Source: an uncultured Eubacterium sp. (GTDB lineage: Bacteria > Bacillota > Clostridia > Lachnospirales > Lachnospiraceae). Taken from it: 62,340 nucleotides of DNA. The DNA is taken from positions 1 to 62,340 of the forward strand of contig CAPAOV010000017.1 of assembly GCA_948579355.1 (NCBI GenBank), given 5' to 3'. This document shows, piece by piece, positions 26,597-35,421 of this stretch (position 1 is its first letter; each line of letters opens with the position of its first letter). The position numbers and the translations under genes are program-made. A model generated the notes under the pieces. It made no database searches and was not told where the DNA came from. It worked only from the letters and a program-made list of their open reading frames with translations.

Positions 26597-27709
26597 TTAG
26601 TTTGAAATTGTCTCCTGCGTCTCTTTGTCAAATAAATGAATTTTAGAGCCGTCCATCGCCAACTTAATCGTATCTCCCGGACGAGCCGTTGTACGAGGAT
26701 TTACACGTACCGTAATATCAAAGGTCTCCACCGTGAAATACAGGAATACTTCTGCACCGAGCATCTCGTATACTTTAACGGCAGCTTCAAAAGATGTGTC
26801 CGGAGAGTTGCTGATAAACATCTCCTCATCTTTAATATCTTCCGGACGGATACCAAATGTAACTATCTTGTCCTCGTAACCTCCGTCAATTAATTTCTTC
26901 GCCTTATTTTCCGGCAATTTGATGGAGTTGGAACCAAACATAAGGCGTACGTCAGAACCGGATACTACAACCCTAGCGTCAATGAAATTCATCTGCGGAG
27001 AACCGATAAATCCGGCAACAAACAAGTTGTTTGGTTTCATATACAAATCCAAAGGTGAGTCTACCTGCTGAACAACGCCGTCTTTCATAACGACGATACG
27101 TGTTCCCAGTGTCAAAGCCTCAGTCTGGTCATGTGTTACATAAATAATCGTACTCTCCAGTCTCTGATGCAGCTTGGAAATCTCAATACGCATCTGTACA
27201 CGGAGTTTTGCGTCCAGATTCGAAAGCGGCTCATCCATCAAAAATACTTTCGGGTCACGGACAATAGCACGGCCCATCGCCACACGCTGTCTCTGTCCAC
27301 CGGATAACGCTTTCGGTTTGCGGTCTAATAAATGTTCAATATCCAAAATCTTAGCAGCTTCATGTACAAGACGGTCAATCTGGTCTTTCGGAACTTTTCT
27401 CAGTTTCAAACCAAATGCCATATTGTCATAAACGGACATATGCGGATACAACGCATAGTTCTGGAATACCATCGCAATGTCACGGTCCTTTGGCTCTACA
27501 TCGTTTACCAGTTTATCTCCAATCCACAATTCACCGCTGGAAATCTCCTCCAAGCCGGCAATCATACGAAGCGTCGTCGATTTACCGCAGCCGGACGGGC
27601 CAACGAATATGATAAACTCCCTGTCTTCTATCTCTAAATTAAAGTCCTTAACAGCATGAAAGCCATTCGGGTATACTTTGTTGATGTTTTTTAATGATAA
27701 ACTTGCCAT
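26597..27709 (-). CDS. ugpC: Sugar ABC transporter ATP-binding protein (UgpC/MsmX type)
   Basis: A 370-residue ATPase of the MalK/UgpC/MsmX family: Walker A GPSGCGKST at 37-45, signature LSGGQRQRVAMGRAI from 135, Walker B VFLMDE at 155-160, and a C-terminal regulatory TOBE/OB domain (ITFGIRPEDI-like, ITVRVNPRT). No permease or binding-protein gene is adjacent. In Firmicutes a single such ATPase (MsmX) commonly energises many separate carbohydrate importers, and that shared role is likely here, serving for instance oligosaccharides for the GH43-GH31 enzymes. The start has CTAGGAGGAAG upstream. Confidence 0.93.
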   Translation of the reverse strand: MASLSLKNINKVYPNGFHAVKDFNLEIEDREFIIFVGPSGCGKSTTLRMIAGLEEISSGELWIGDKLVNDVEPKDRDIAMVFQNYALYPHMSVYDNMAFGLKLRKVPKDQIDRLVHEAAKILDIEHLLDRKPKALSGGQRQRVAMGRAIVRDPKVFLMDEPLSNLDAKLRVQMRIEISKLHQRLESTIIYVTHDQTEALTLGTRIVVMKDGVVQQVDSPLDLYMKPNNLFVAGFIGSPQMNFIDARVVVSGSDVRLMFGSNSIKLPENKAKKLIDGGYEDKIVTFGIRPEDIKDEEMFISNSPDTSFEAAVKVYEMLGAEVFLYFTVETFDITVRVNPRTTARPGDTIKLAMDGSKIHLFDKETQETISN

Positions 27710-27877
27710 TTCTACTTCCTCCTAGGATTTTTATTTATTGTCTCAAACACCTATGTGATACTATACACCATATCTATCAAAAACACTATATCCAAAATTC
27801 ACAAATCATTTTACTACTTTTCGTGTAATTTGCACATAGGAGCGCCTTTTGACGCCCTGCCCCGCATAGACATTGTG

Positions 27878-28729
27878 TCACAGTTCACTCTCACCAAATC
27901 CCTCTCCCATTACTTCCCTCGCATCCGCAATAATAACAAAGGCTCTCTCGTCTGCTTCCTTGACATATTTTACCATGGCGACGGCCTCTCTGCGGGAAAC
28001 AACACACATCAGCACCTGTTTTTCCTCTCCGGAATACATTCCGCTGCCCTTTAGCGCCGTTACCCCCCGCTGCAGCTTTTCCATGACAAGCTGCGCTATC
28101 TGCTGTGATTCATCGGAAATCACATACAAAACCTTTGCATAACGCATGCCCGCCGTTACTCCGTCCATGATTTTCGAGGTTACAAAGACTGCCACAATCG
28201 CATAAAGCGCAGTGCGGATTCCGAAAATGAGCATGCCGGCAGCAACAATTAAACCATCGATGATTCCTAAAATATTCGGCATCCGCATTACCGGAAAGAG
28301 CGGGTGCATAAGGGAGCTCAGCAAATCCGTTCCTCCCGTTGTGCTTCCCGTGGTAAACACAAGCCCCAGTCCTACGCCATGCAGAGAGCCTCCCAAAATG
28401 GCCGCCATCAGGTAATCCTTATCCACGACCGTCAAAATCGGAAGAACAGCCAGAAACACGCTGAAACTAACCATGGCATAGAGCGACTGGAACAGAAAAT
28501 CCGTCCCGTGCCTCTTTCTTGCCAAAATGAACAAGGGAATATTGAGCGTAACCGTAGTTATCCATACCGGAATGCGAAACAGCGAGTGCAGAATAATTCC
28601 CACACCGGAAAAACCACCGGTAACCATAGACAATGGTTCATATATAAAATTTGTTCCCAACGCCATAAGAAATGTTCCTATTGTGATAGCACCATAGGAA
28701 CATATTTTCTTTTTCCATATGATGGACAT
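27878..28729 (-). CDS. YitT-family membrane protein
   Basis: A 283-residue protein with about five transmembrane helices in the first 190 residues (DUF161/YitT_membrane repeats: GTFLMALGTNFIYEPLSMVTGG, GGSLHGVGLGLVFTTGSTTGGTD) and a C-terminal soluble DUF2179 domain (VLYVISDESQQIAQLVMEKL, GVTALKGSGMYSGEEKQVL). The family is common in Firmicutes; transport or signalling roles are proposed but unproven. It starts 3 bp after the TagA-type gene stop and uses a GGAGG that overlaps the end of that gene, so it is translationally linked. Confidence 0.9.
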   Translation of the reverse strand: MSIIWKKKICSYGAITIGTFLMALGTNFIYEPLSMVTGGFSGVGIILHSLFRIPVWITTVTLNIPLFILARKRHGTDFLFQSLYAMVSFSVFLAVLPILTVVDKDYLMAAILGGSLHGVGLGLVFTTGSTTGGTDLLSSLMHPLFPVMRMPNILGIIDGLIVAAGMLIFGIRTALYAIVAVFVTSKIMDGVTAGMRYAKVLYVISDESQQIAQLVMEKLQRGVTALKGSGMYSGEEKQVLMCVVSRREAVAMVKYVKEADERAFVIIADAREVMGEGFGESEL

Positions 28730-28732
28730 CCA

Positions 28733-29470
28733 TTACCTCCAAAACTTCTTTTTAGTATTATAGTCGTCCATTTTTCTGTTAAATATACGCTTTCGAAAAG
28801 AATGCGAATATGGCATTCTCACAAACCAGCGATATACGCTGCCCAAATACATTTTCTGTATCCACACCGGAACATGCACGTTTTCCCTTAAAATCAGCGG
28901 CATCACGCTTCCCGCCACAAAACAAAGTCTGGCATTAATCTTTGACTTATTGTTTTTTAGCCACTCTTCCTGCTCGGTACTCGCCATCGACAGAAAGACT
29001 ACATCCGGCAATTTTGTATTAATATCGTTTATCAGCGCCTCTTCCGTCACGTCTCCGTCCGCCGCATAGACGCCCGATATCTGCTCCTGCGGAAAATGTT
29101 CTTTCCAAAACTGATAAAAAAATTTCGCCTCCTTGGCATTCCGCAAGACAAGATAAATCGATTTGCCGTTTAAATGAGGGGACTCCAGCAAATCCAGTAT
29201 ACTGTGATAATCGACTATCATGCCGCCCGTCTGCAGCACATCTACATGATGCGCCGATAGGATAGCCTTTTCTCCCGGTAAAACCAAATCGGCTTCTTCC
29301 AAAGTTGTCTGAACCAAATCATTTTTGTCATAGGCGTCAATATAATCTAACGATATCATATGTACAATATTCAGATAATCATTCTCCAAATAGCTTTGCA
29401 ATTCCTCCAGACAGGTCTCTTGGGTCAATAAATCTACTTCGATATCCATGACCTTTACTTTGGTTCCCAT
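28733..29470 (-). CDS. WecG/TagA/CpsF-family glycosyltransferase
   Basis: A 245-residue GT26-type enzyme, the family that adds ManNAc-type sugars to lipid-linked wall or capsule precursors. Recognised blocks are NIVHMISLDYIDAYDKND, ADLVLPGEKAIL, PDVVFLSMASTEQEEWL and ARLCFVAGSVMPL, ending with the basic VPVWIQKMYLGSVYRWF. There is no signal peptide; it should act on the cytoplasmic membrane face. It sits between the LytR_C gene (30 bp upstream) and YitT. The pairing with a LytR-type protein suggests secondary wall polymer assembly and attachment. Confidence 0.88.
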   Translation of the reverse strand: MGTKVKVMDIEVDLLTQETCLEELQSYLENDYLNIVHMISLDYIDAYDKNDLVQTTLEEADLVLPGEKAILSAHHVDVLQTGGMIVDYHSILDLLESPHLNGKSIYLVLRNAKEAKFFYQFWKEHFPQEQISGVYAADGDVTEEALINDINTKLPDVVFLSMASTEQEEWLKNNKSKINARLCFVAGSVMPLILRENVHVPVWIQKMYLGSVYRWFVRMPYSHSFRKRIFNRKMDDYNTKKKFWR

Positions 29471-29500
29471 CTTCCCTGCCTCCTCTTCTCATTTTTTTCA

Positions 29501-30616
29501 TTAGGACAAATCGTCATTTGTTCCTAAAACAATTTCCACGTCCGCGCCGCTGCCCAACTTGGAAGTCAGTTTCAATACCGGAGATTTAAAATACTTTTCA
29601 AATTTCTCCCCCGTTTTCTTTTTACTGGTATAAATCGTTGTTGTCTTGCGCAAATCGCCTGTCGCATTGTCAATCCCTTTTACGACAAAACCGGCCTCCT
29701 CAAGTTTTTTCTGGTACTTGGCGGCAAGACCCGTAATTTTGCTTCCGTTGTAAATGAAAACCGTCGTTCCAGAAGCGACTTTTGTGTTGACGGCAGACTT
29801 GCCCTGAGGCTTTGCATAAGACTTCTTTTCCCATATGCCATCGACAAATTCCTGATTCTTTTGTTTGTTCAATTGGAATGCACCGGATGATTCCGAGCCA
29901 AATGCCTGATGTGTATAAATCAAATCCCTCTTAACCTGAATCAAGTCCTTAGCATAGCGCTGCTTTTGGGATAATGTGATATTACTAATTAGCGTATCCC
30001 ATTTTCTCTCAATTAAATCATTCATTGCTTCTTCATCTTTACATTGTGCCGCTTCGTCTAGCAATACTTTCGTCGGACGGTAAATTATTTTCTTCCCCGT
30101 CTCACGCTCAAAACATTTTTTAAACTCTGACGATTTCATTGCGGTAAAATAGCCGATATCCGCCTTATATGCCTCCTGCAAAATCAGAATACCATACTCG
30201 TAAGCAACGTCTCCACTAAAATATTCGTTGAGTTTTGACATCGTTACCATTTGTGGCAGTTTACCGCTCTTCTCCAGTAGTTTCTGATAATTTTTACCGG
30301 AAATGGTAACTTGTGTATTTACCGGAATGGTAATATAGGTTAAATTCTTTGTTCCGCTGTCAAACAACTCCAGTACCATTGCCTCTATCCGATTTGTCTT
30401 GTCATCAAAACTGTATATTAAATTGCTAGATTCATTTCCCGCGTTAATGTCCATGACGTGCTCATACTGTGTACTTCTCTCCACGCGCGCTGTCTTTTTT
30501 AAAAACGTAATGGTAAGATAATAACTTAAAACACCCACACCAAGCAACAGTAAAATAACTCCGATTGTCTTAAGAAACGGAATCAGAATAATCTGCGCTA
30601 TACTACGGTTTCTCAT
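29501..30616 (-). CDS. Membrane-anchored LytR_C-domain protein with degenerate LCP-like region
   Basis: A 371-residue protein with an N-terminal transmembrane helix (about 11-38) and an extracellular part. The C-terminal ~90 residues are a LytR_C domain (TTVFIYNGSKITGLAAKYQK, ATGDLRKTTTIYTSK, GADVEIVLG). The middle (about 70-260) looks like a divergent LytR-CpsA-Psr domain: YITIPVNTQVTI matches the position of the usual IPRDT, but the catalytic arginine is absent. So it may bind rather than transfer wall polymers. First gene of an operon with the TagA-type enzyme and YitT, from the promoter at 30663-30691. Confidence 0.78.
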   Translation of the reverse strand: MRNRSIAQIILIPFLKTIGVILLLLGVGVLSYYLTITFLKKTARVERSTQYEHVMDINAGNESSNLIYSFDDKTNRIEAMVLELFDSGTKNLTYITIPVNTQVTISGKNYQKLLEKSGKLPQMVTMSKLNEYFSGDVAYEYGILILQEAYKADIGYFTAMKSSEFKKCFERETGKKIIYRPTKVLLDEAAQCKDEEAMNDLIERKWDTLISNITLSQKQRYAKDLIQVKRDLIYTHQAFGSESSGAFQLNKQKNQEFVDGIWEKKSYAKPQGKSAVNTKVASGTTVFIYNGSKITGLAAKYQKKLEEAGFVVKGIDNATGDLRKTTTIYTSKKKTGEKFEKYFKSPVLKLTSKLGSGADVEIVLGTNDDLS

Positions 30617-30662
30617 ATTTTTCCCTCCCTGAAAATCATTGCTCTAAAAATCCGTATTTTAC

Positions 30663-30691
30663 ATTATAACAGATATGGTAAAATTATACAA
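30663..30691 (-). promoter_or_regulatory. Sigma-A promoter of the LytR_C-TagA-YitT operon
   Basis: Minus-strand TTGTAT (30691-30686), a 17-base spacer and a perfect TATAAT (30668-30663), ending 47 bases before the ATG. Confidence 0.8.
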
Positions 30692-30710
30692 CTTCACATT
30701 TTTTAGATTT

Positions 30711-30749
30711 TTTACATAAATTTTACTTATATATCTCTCTGATTTTACA
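30711..30749 (+). promoter_or_regulatory. Pho-box-like phased repeats upstream of the Na/Pi symporter
   Basis: TTTACA at 30711, TTTACT at 30722 and TTTACA at 30744 fall on an 11-base period (the slot at 30733 is poor). TT(A/T/C)ACA units spaced by five bases are the known binding pattern of Bacillus PhoP. The boxes end 45 bases before the symporter ATG, and a PhoPR-like pair lies on the other side of the gene. Confidence 0.55.
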
Positions 30750-30793
30750 AAGCCATGATACCGTTATCTCATAATGAAAAAGGAGGTATCAAA

Positions 30794-32470
30794 ATGAATA
30801 TTCTTACTATTTTATCCATGATTGGGGGATTAGCGCTGTTTCTTTACGGAATGCACATTTTAGGGGAAGGACTGGCGAAACTTTCAGGCGGAAAACTGGA
30901 AACATTTCTCTCTAAAATGACCGACACCCCCCTAAAAGGGGTGCTGCTCGGCGCAGGAACAACGGCCGTCATCCAATCCTCTTCAGCGACTACCGTCATG
31001 GTCGTCGGTTTTGTCAATTCCGGCATTATGCAGTTAAAACAAGCGGTCGGAATTATCATGGGCGCGAATATCGGAACAACGATTACATCATGGATTTTGA
31101 GTCTGTCCGGCATAGAAAGCGATTCTGTCTTTGTTATGCTGCTAAAACCGGAAGCCTTTTCACCGATACTGGCAATCGTTGGCGTTTTCTTTCTAATGTT
31201 CAGTAAATCGGAGCAAAAAAGGGAAGCCGGAGGCATTTTATTAGGTTTTGCCATTTTGATGTTTGGTATGGATACTATGAGTACTGCTGTTGAACCTCTG
31301 AAAAATGTACCCGCATTCACGCAATTATTTGTCGCTTTTTCAAATCCTTTCATTGGCATCCTTACGGGCACGATACTAACTGCCATCATACAAAGTTCCT
31401 CGGCATCTATAGGTATTCTGCAGGCGCTTTGTGCGACAGGAACCGTTTCTTTTTCTGCCGCCCTGCCGATTATTATGGGGCAAAATATAGGAACTTGCAT
31501 TACCGCGCTCTTATCCTCTGTAGGAGCGAATACAAATGCCAAAAGAGCCGCATTTATTCATTTATATTTCAATATAATCGGAACAACAGTATTTACGGGC
31601 GCTTTCTATCTCGTACATGCGTTTTTCCCATTTGCTTTCTTAAACCAAATTGCCACGCCGGCAGGGATAGCAATCATTCATTCCTGTTTCAATGTTGCCG
31701 CCACAATCCTTTTACTTCCATTTTCTCAGCAATTAGTGCGATTTGCAAAACTGTCCGTTCCCGAAAAAAGTTCTGCTCCAAAGCAGAAACTCCCGCCGGA
31801 ACTGACCGCATTATCTCACATGGACAGACGTTTTCTTGATAATCCGCCATTTGCCCTGAAACAATGTAAAACAGCAACCGGCGGCATGTTGTCATTAGCC
31901 GGTGAAACAGCGGAAAAAACAATTTTGCTAATTTCTGATTATAGCGAAAAAAGAGCAGACGCCGTGAAAAAACTGGAACATTATGTTGATTTATACGAAG
32001 ATAAAATTAATAATTATTTGTTTGAAATCTCCCAATATCCGTTATCAAAATCGGATTCGAAAGAGTTGTCGCTGATGCAGCACTGTCTCGGTAATATTGA
32101 ACGCATCGCAGATTATTCACTGGACGTCGCCATCCGCATGAAAAAAATGAAAAAGAAAAAACTTTCTTTCTCAAAAGACGCAAAAGAAGATTTGGCATTA
32201 TATCACGAAATCGTTTTGGCTCTTGTAAAAAATACAATACATTATTGGGAAACATATGATACTATCGCCGCAAATGATGCTTTCCGGTTGGAAAATGAGA
32301 GGAGCCGCATTGAAAAACGAATCACGAAAAACCACAAAAAACGTCTGAAAAAGGAAAAGTGCAGTGTCGATATGGGCTTCATTCTATCTGATATTCTACT
32401 TGGATTAAAGAAAATAGCCGAACACTGTATTCGTATTATTGATGTCGTACAATCTGCTCATTTGGACTAG
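30794..32470 (+). CDS. Na/Pi cotransporter (NptA type) with PhoU-like domain
   Basis: A 558-residue protein from the ATG at 30794 (AAAGGAGGT upstream). The first ~310 residues contain two inverted Na/Pi symporter repeats, each with the QSSSA motif: TTAVIQSSSATTVMVVGFVNSG and TAIIQSSSASIGILQALC-like stretches. The last ~200 residues are helical and PhoU-like (LEHYVDLYEDKINNYLFEIS). It imports phosphate using the sodium gradient. It converges on a PhoPR-like two-component system 46 bp away and carries Pho-box-like repeats upstream, so phosphate-starvation control is likely. Confidence 0.92.
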   Translation: MNILTILSMIGGLALFLYGMHILGEGLAKLSGGKLETFLSKMTDTPLKGVLLGAGTTAVIQSSSATTVMVVGFVNSGIMQLKQAVGIIMGANIGTTITSWILSLSGIESDSVFVMLLKPEAFSPILAIVGVFFLMFSKSEQKREAGGILLGFAILMFGMDTMSTAVEPLKNVPAFTQLFVAFSNPFIGILTGTILTAIIQSSSASIGILQALCATGTVSFSAALPIIMGQNIGTCITALLSSVGANTNAKRAAFIHLYFNIIGTTVFTGAFYLVHAFFPFAFLNQIATPAGIAIIHSCFNVAATILLLPFSQQLVRFAKLSVPEKSSAPKQKLPPELTALSHMDRRFLDNPPFALKQCKTATGGMLSLAGETAEKTILLISDYSEKRADAVKKLEHYVDLYEDKINNYLFEISQYPLSKSDSKELSLMQHCLGNIERIADYSLDVAIRMKKMKKKKLSFSKDAKEDLALYHEIVLALVKNTIHYWETYDTIAANDAFRLENERSRIEKRITKNHKKRLKKEKCSVDMGFILSDILLGLKKIAEHCIRIIDVVQSAHLD

Positions 32471-32516
32471 TACAATGAAAATTAAGTCTTTGATATATTC
32501 ACGTAGGATAATTGTT

Positions 32517-33830
32517 TCAGATACAAGAAAGAAAATCGACGCAAATCGTCGTTCCGATACCTACATCACTATCCAATGAGATAGATGCCTTATGGACTTC
32601 AACAATATGTTTTACAATTGCCAAACCAAGACCGGTACCGCCGGTCTTTTTTGAGCGGCTTTTATCCACACGAAAAAAGCGTTCGAATACACGCTTTTGA
32701 TACTTTTGCGATATCCCAATCCCATCATCCTGAATAATCAATTGATTGGTAACCGTTACCCATACATGTCCGCCCTTTTGATTATAACGAATGGCATTAT
32801 CGCACAAATTGTAAAGTAATTCCTGAATCAATTCTCTGTTTGCATGAATCAAGAGAGGGGTTCCTTTTAGAGAAAGGGAAATTCCATGTTTATCTGCTAC
32901 CGGTTTCAGCATATCCATACAATCTTTGCAAAGTTCATAGACATCGACAGTATCAAAAGAGATTTTATGCTCCAGAGGAGAATCTAATTCAGACAATTGT
33001 AAGATGTCATCAATAAGAGCCAAAAGCCTTTGGGCATTCTTATGGATTTCCTCGGCAAAATGCCGTCCCTCCTTTTTGGATGCCATTCCATTGGCAATTA
33101 ATTCTGAATAACCGGATATAGAAGTCAGCGGAGTTTTTAATTCATGACTTACATTGGCTGTAAATTCCTGTCTGGCTTTCGCATTTCGCAACGCTTCCTT
33201 ATGTTGGGAACTTATCCGCTCAATAAGAGGCATAAGTTCTTTATATGTAGTTACTTCACCCAAATGATTCATATCCGCAGCCATTTGTTCAATTGGCCGG
33301 ACAAACACCTTTGTGAGGTGTCTGGCTGTACCAACGGATATCAGAAAGGCTAATATGGCAATCAGCACCGTAAACGGCAGTGTATTTCTGTACACACTCC
33401 ATATACTCCCCGCCTCCTTTGCGATTCGAATGACTGTTCCGTCATCCATTTTCTTAGCATAAAAGAATATATTCTTCTCCATCGTCTGCGACTTTCTGAT
33501 ACAGAAGCCTTCCCCCTTTTGCACTGCCTGTTTTACCTCCGGCCTGTCTCTGTGATTATCGAGTTCCATGCCCTTTGTATAACTGTCATACGATACGGAA
33601 CCATCCCCCGAAATCCAAGAAATCCTCAACTCGTCTTCCGGTTTTACAAAACCCCGTTCTTTCATCTGCTCCAATAAATCCAAGTCATCTATTAATTCTG
33701 CGAAAGAACAAAGGTCGGAATACACTTCATTTTGAAATAAACGATAAGATACAATCGTCGTAAGGCATACCGTCACAATAATGGAAATGGCAACTACTAA
33801 TATGAAATTCAAATTAATTCTTTTTCTCAT
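32517..33830 (-). CDS. Sensor histidine kinase, PhoR-like
   Basis: A 437-residue kinase with two transmembrane helices (about 9-31 and 150-168) flanking a ~115-residue extracellular sensor, then a HAMP-like linker. H229 lies in ANVSHELKTPLTS. ATP-binding boxes are ELLYNLCDNAIRYN (N), DDGIGIS (G1), FFRVDKSRSKKTGGTGLGLAIV (F/G2 region). The single extracellular domain and overall order match PhoR. The start overlaps the regulator stop by four bases (ATGA), so they are co-translated. The phosphate role is inferred from the neighbouring symporter and repeat boxes. Confidence 0.9.
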   Translation of the reverse strand: MRKRINLNFILVVAISIIVTVCLTTIVSYRLFQNEVYSDLCSFAELIDDLDLLEQMKERGFVKPEDELRISWISGDGSVSYDSYTKGMELDNHRDRPEVKQAVQKGEGFCIRKSQTMEKNIFFYAKKMDDGTVIRIAKEAGSIWSVYRNTLPFTVLIAILAFLISVGTARHLTKVFVRPIEQMAADMNHLGEVTTYKELMPLIERISSQHKEALRNAKARQEFTANVSHELKTPLTSISGYSELIANGMASKKEGRHFAEEIHKNAQRLLALIDDILQLSELDSPLEHKISFDTVDVYELCKDCMDMLKPVADKHGISLSLKGTPLLIHANRELIQELLYNLCDNAIRYNQKGGHVWVTVTNQLIIQDDGIGISQKYQKRVFERFFRVDKSRSKKTGGTGLGLAIVKHIVEVHKASISLDSDVGIGTTICVDFLSCI

Positions 33831-34513
33831 TCACATACTCCTTTATCAGCCAAGTACCCTACATTTCTTACCGTTCTAATTGCCTTTCCTGCAGTTCCTA
33901 ATTTCTTTCTCAATGTCTTAATATGTACATCCAGCGTTCTTGATTCGCCAATAAAATCTATCCCCCATACTTTTTCCATCAATACTTCTCTTGTCATGAC
34001 CATACCGGCATTCTGTATAAGAAAGGATAAAAGCTCAAACTCCTTATAAGTCAGCTCAATCGGCACATCCGAAACCTTACACGACCGATTCGCTCTGGAT
34101 AAAATAATATCTGACAGAATAAGGACATCCTCTGGCTCATCCGGTTCTGTTCTCCTGAGAAGAGCCTTTACACGCGATATCAGTTCCATAATCCCAAAAG
34201 GCTTTACTATGTAATCATCCGCGCCCGAATCCAAACCTTTTACTTTATCCATCTCTGTTGTCTTTGCCGTCACCATTATGATAGGAAGATTCTTTGTATC
34301 AGGCTCTGAACGCAATTTTTTCAGAACAGATATGCCGTCTTTGTCAGGAAGCATAATATCCAGTAAAATCAAAGATGGTTTAGCGTTTTCAATGCCGGTA
34401 AAAAAATCGGAAGCACACTCGAAACCTACTGCATCATAACCGCTGTTTTTTAAAGCAAATAGCTCAATTTCACGAATATTAGCATCATCTTCTACAATAT
34501 ATACAGATTGCAT
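33827..34513 (-). CDS. Response regulator, PhoP/PhoB-like
   Basis: A 228-residue OmpR-family regulator. Acidic residues VEDD (D9, D10), phospho-acceptor D52 in ILLDIMLPDKDG, conserved Lys in IVKPFG; C-terminal winged helix with LTYKEFELLSFLIQNAG and the recognition region TLDVHIKTLRKKL. OmpR-family proteins bind tandem direct repeats of about 11 bp, and such repeats are found at 34601-34633 and 30711-30749. Transcribed away from the SDR gene. Confidence 0.92.
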   Translation of the reverse strand: MQSVYIVEDDANIREIELFALKNSGYDAVGFECASDFFTGIENAKPSLILLDIMLPDKDGISVLKKLRSEPDTKNLPIIMVTAKTTEMDKVKGLDSGADDYIVKPFGIMELISRVKALLRRTEPDEPEDVLILSDIILSRANRSCKVSDVPIELTYKEFELLSFLIQNAGMVMTREVLMEKVWGIDFIGESRTLDVHIKTLRKKLGTAGKAIRTVRNVGYLADKGVCE

Positions 34514-34600
34514 CTTATCACCTCTTTGACTACTAAACTACGTCTGTTTATTTAGAATAATAAAGAATAACTTCTAACGCGTCAATAGTTGAGGAACAGG

Positions 34601-34633
34601 TTTTTCTTGAATTTCACTTGAATGTCACTTACA
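34601..34633 (+). promoter_or_regulatory. Three tandem 11-bp operator-like repeats before the SDR gene
   Basis: TTTTTCTTGAA (34601-34611), TTTCACTTGAA (34612-34622) and TGTCACTTACA (34623-34633) are three adjoining, exactly 11-base units. A TACAAT -10 candidate follows at 34630-34635, with no good -35, as in promoters activated by OmpR-family regulators. They lie in the divergent region between the PhoPR-like pair and the SDR gene. Confidence 0.55.
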
Positions 34634-34677
34634 ATAAAGGACAAATAAGAAAGCGACAACGCAGAAATGAGGTAACT

Positions 34678-35421
34678 ATGAAAAAAAGAACTGCAATTGT
34701 TACCGGAGCTTCCGGAGATATTGGAAGCGCCATTGCCGAAAGACTGGCCGCCGACGGCTACCACTTAGTTTTAATTGGAAACAAATCAAAAGAACGTTTA
34801 CTGGAAGTTGCGGATAAATGCCGCATATATACTGGACAATCCGAGAAGACAATATTCTCCATCACAGGAGATTTAGGAGAATATACCGCGGCAGAAGCTC
34901 TTTTGGCAGAAGCTCTTGAGCTGTTAGAACAGATAGACCTTTTAGTGAATTGTGCTGGTATGGCACACATCGGACTGCTTGCTGATATGTCTCATGACGA
35001 ATGGAACAACGTACTGAATACTAACCTTTCTTCTGTATTCTACTGTTGTCGTTCCGTGGTTCCGGCAATGGTTCGGCAGAAAGCAGGACGCATCCTCAAT
35101 ATCTCTTCCGTATGGGGCTCCATCGGCGCCTCCTGCGAGGTCGCCTACTCGGCGGCAAAAGGCGCCATCCACAGTCTGACAAAGGGACTGGCAAAGGAAT
35201 TGGCGCCGAGTAATATTGCCGTGAATGCCTTAGCTTGCGGTATGATTGATACGAAAATGAACGCCTGCTTTTCCAAACATGAGATTGAACATATCTGCGA
35301 CGAAATTCCTGCCGGACGAATGGGTACTCCCGCAGAAGTGGCAGAAGCCATTGCTCTTTTGGCAGAGGCGCCCATTTATCTAACCGGACAGATTATTACG
35401 ATGGACGGCGGATGGTGCTAA
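34678..35421 (+). CDS. Short-chain dehydrogenase/reductase (FabG-like)
   Basis: A 248-residue NAD(P)-dependent oxidoreductase. Cofactor motif TGASGDIG at 9-16, NCAG at 91-94, and the catalytic set N115-N117 region, S144, Y157 and K161 (YSAAK). Length and the C-terminal GQIITMDGGW are typical of 3-oxoacyl-ACP reductase-like SDRs. GAGG supports the start at 34678. It stands alone, outside a fatty-acid cluster, so a specialised or FabG-paralogue role (as in other members beside no fab genes) is as likely as fatty-acid synthesis. Its stop overlaps that of the convergent NlpC/P60 gene. Confidence 0.9.
   Translation: MKKRTAIVTGASGDIGSAIAERLAADGYHLVLIGNKSKERLLEVADKCRIYTGQSEKTIFSITGDLGEYTAAEALLAEALELLEQIDLLVNCAGMAHIGLLADMSHDEWNNVLNTNLSSVFYCCRSVVPAMVRQKAGRILNISSVWGSIGASCEVAYSAAKGAIHSLTKGLAKELAPSNIAVNALACGMIDTKMNACFSKHEIEHICDEIPAGRMGTPAEVAEAIALLAEAPIYLTGQIITMDGGWC

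Noticed and set aside
30844..31542. 232-codon open frame antisense to the Na/Pi symporter
   Set aside because: Shadow of the symporter coding frame; low-complexity composition and no ribosome site.
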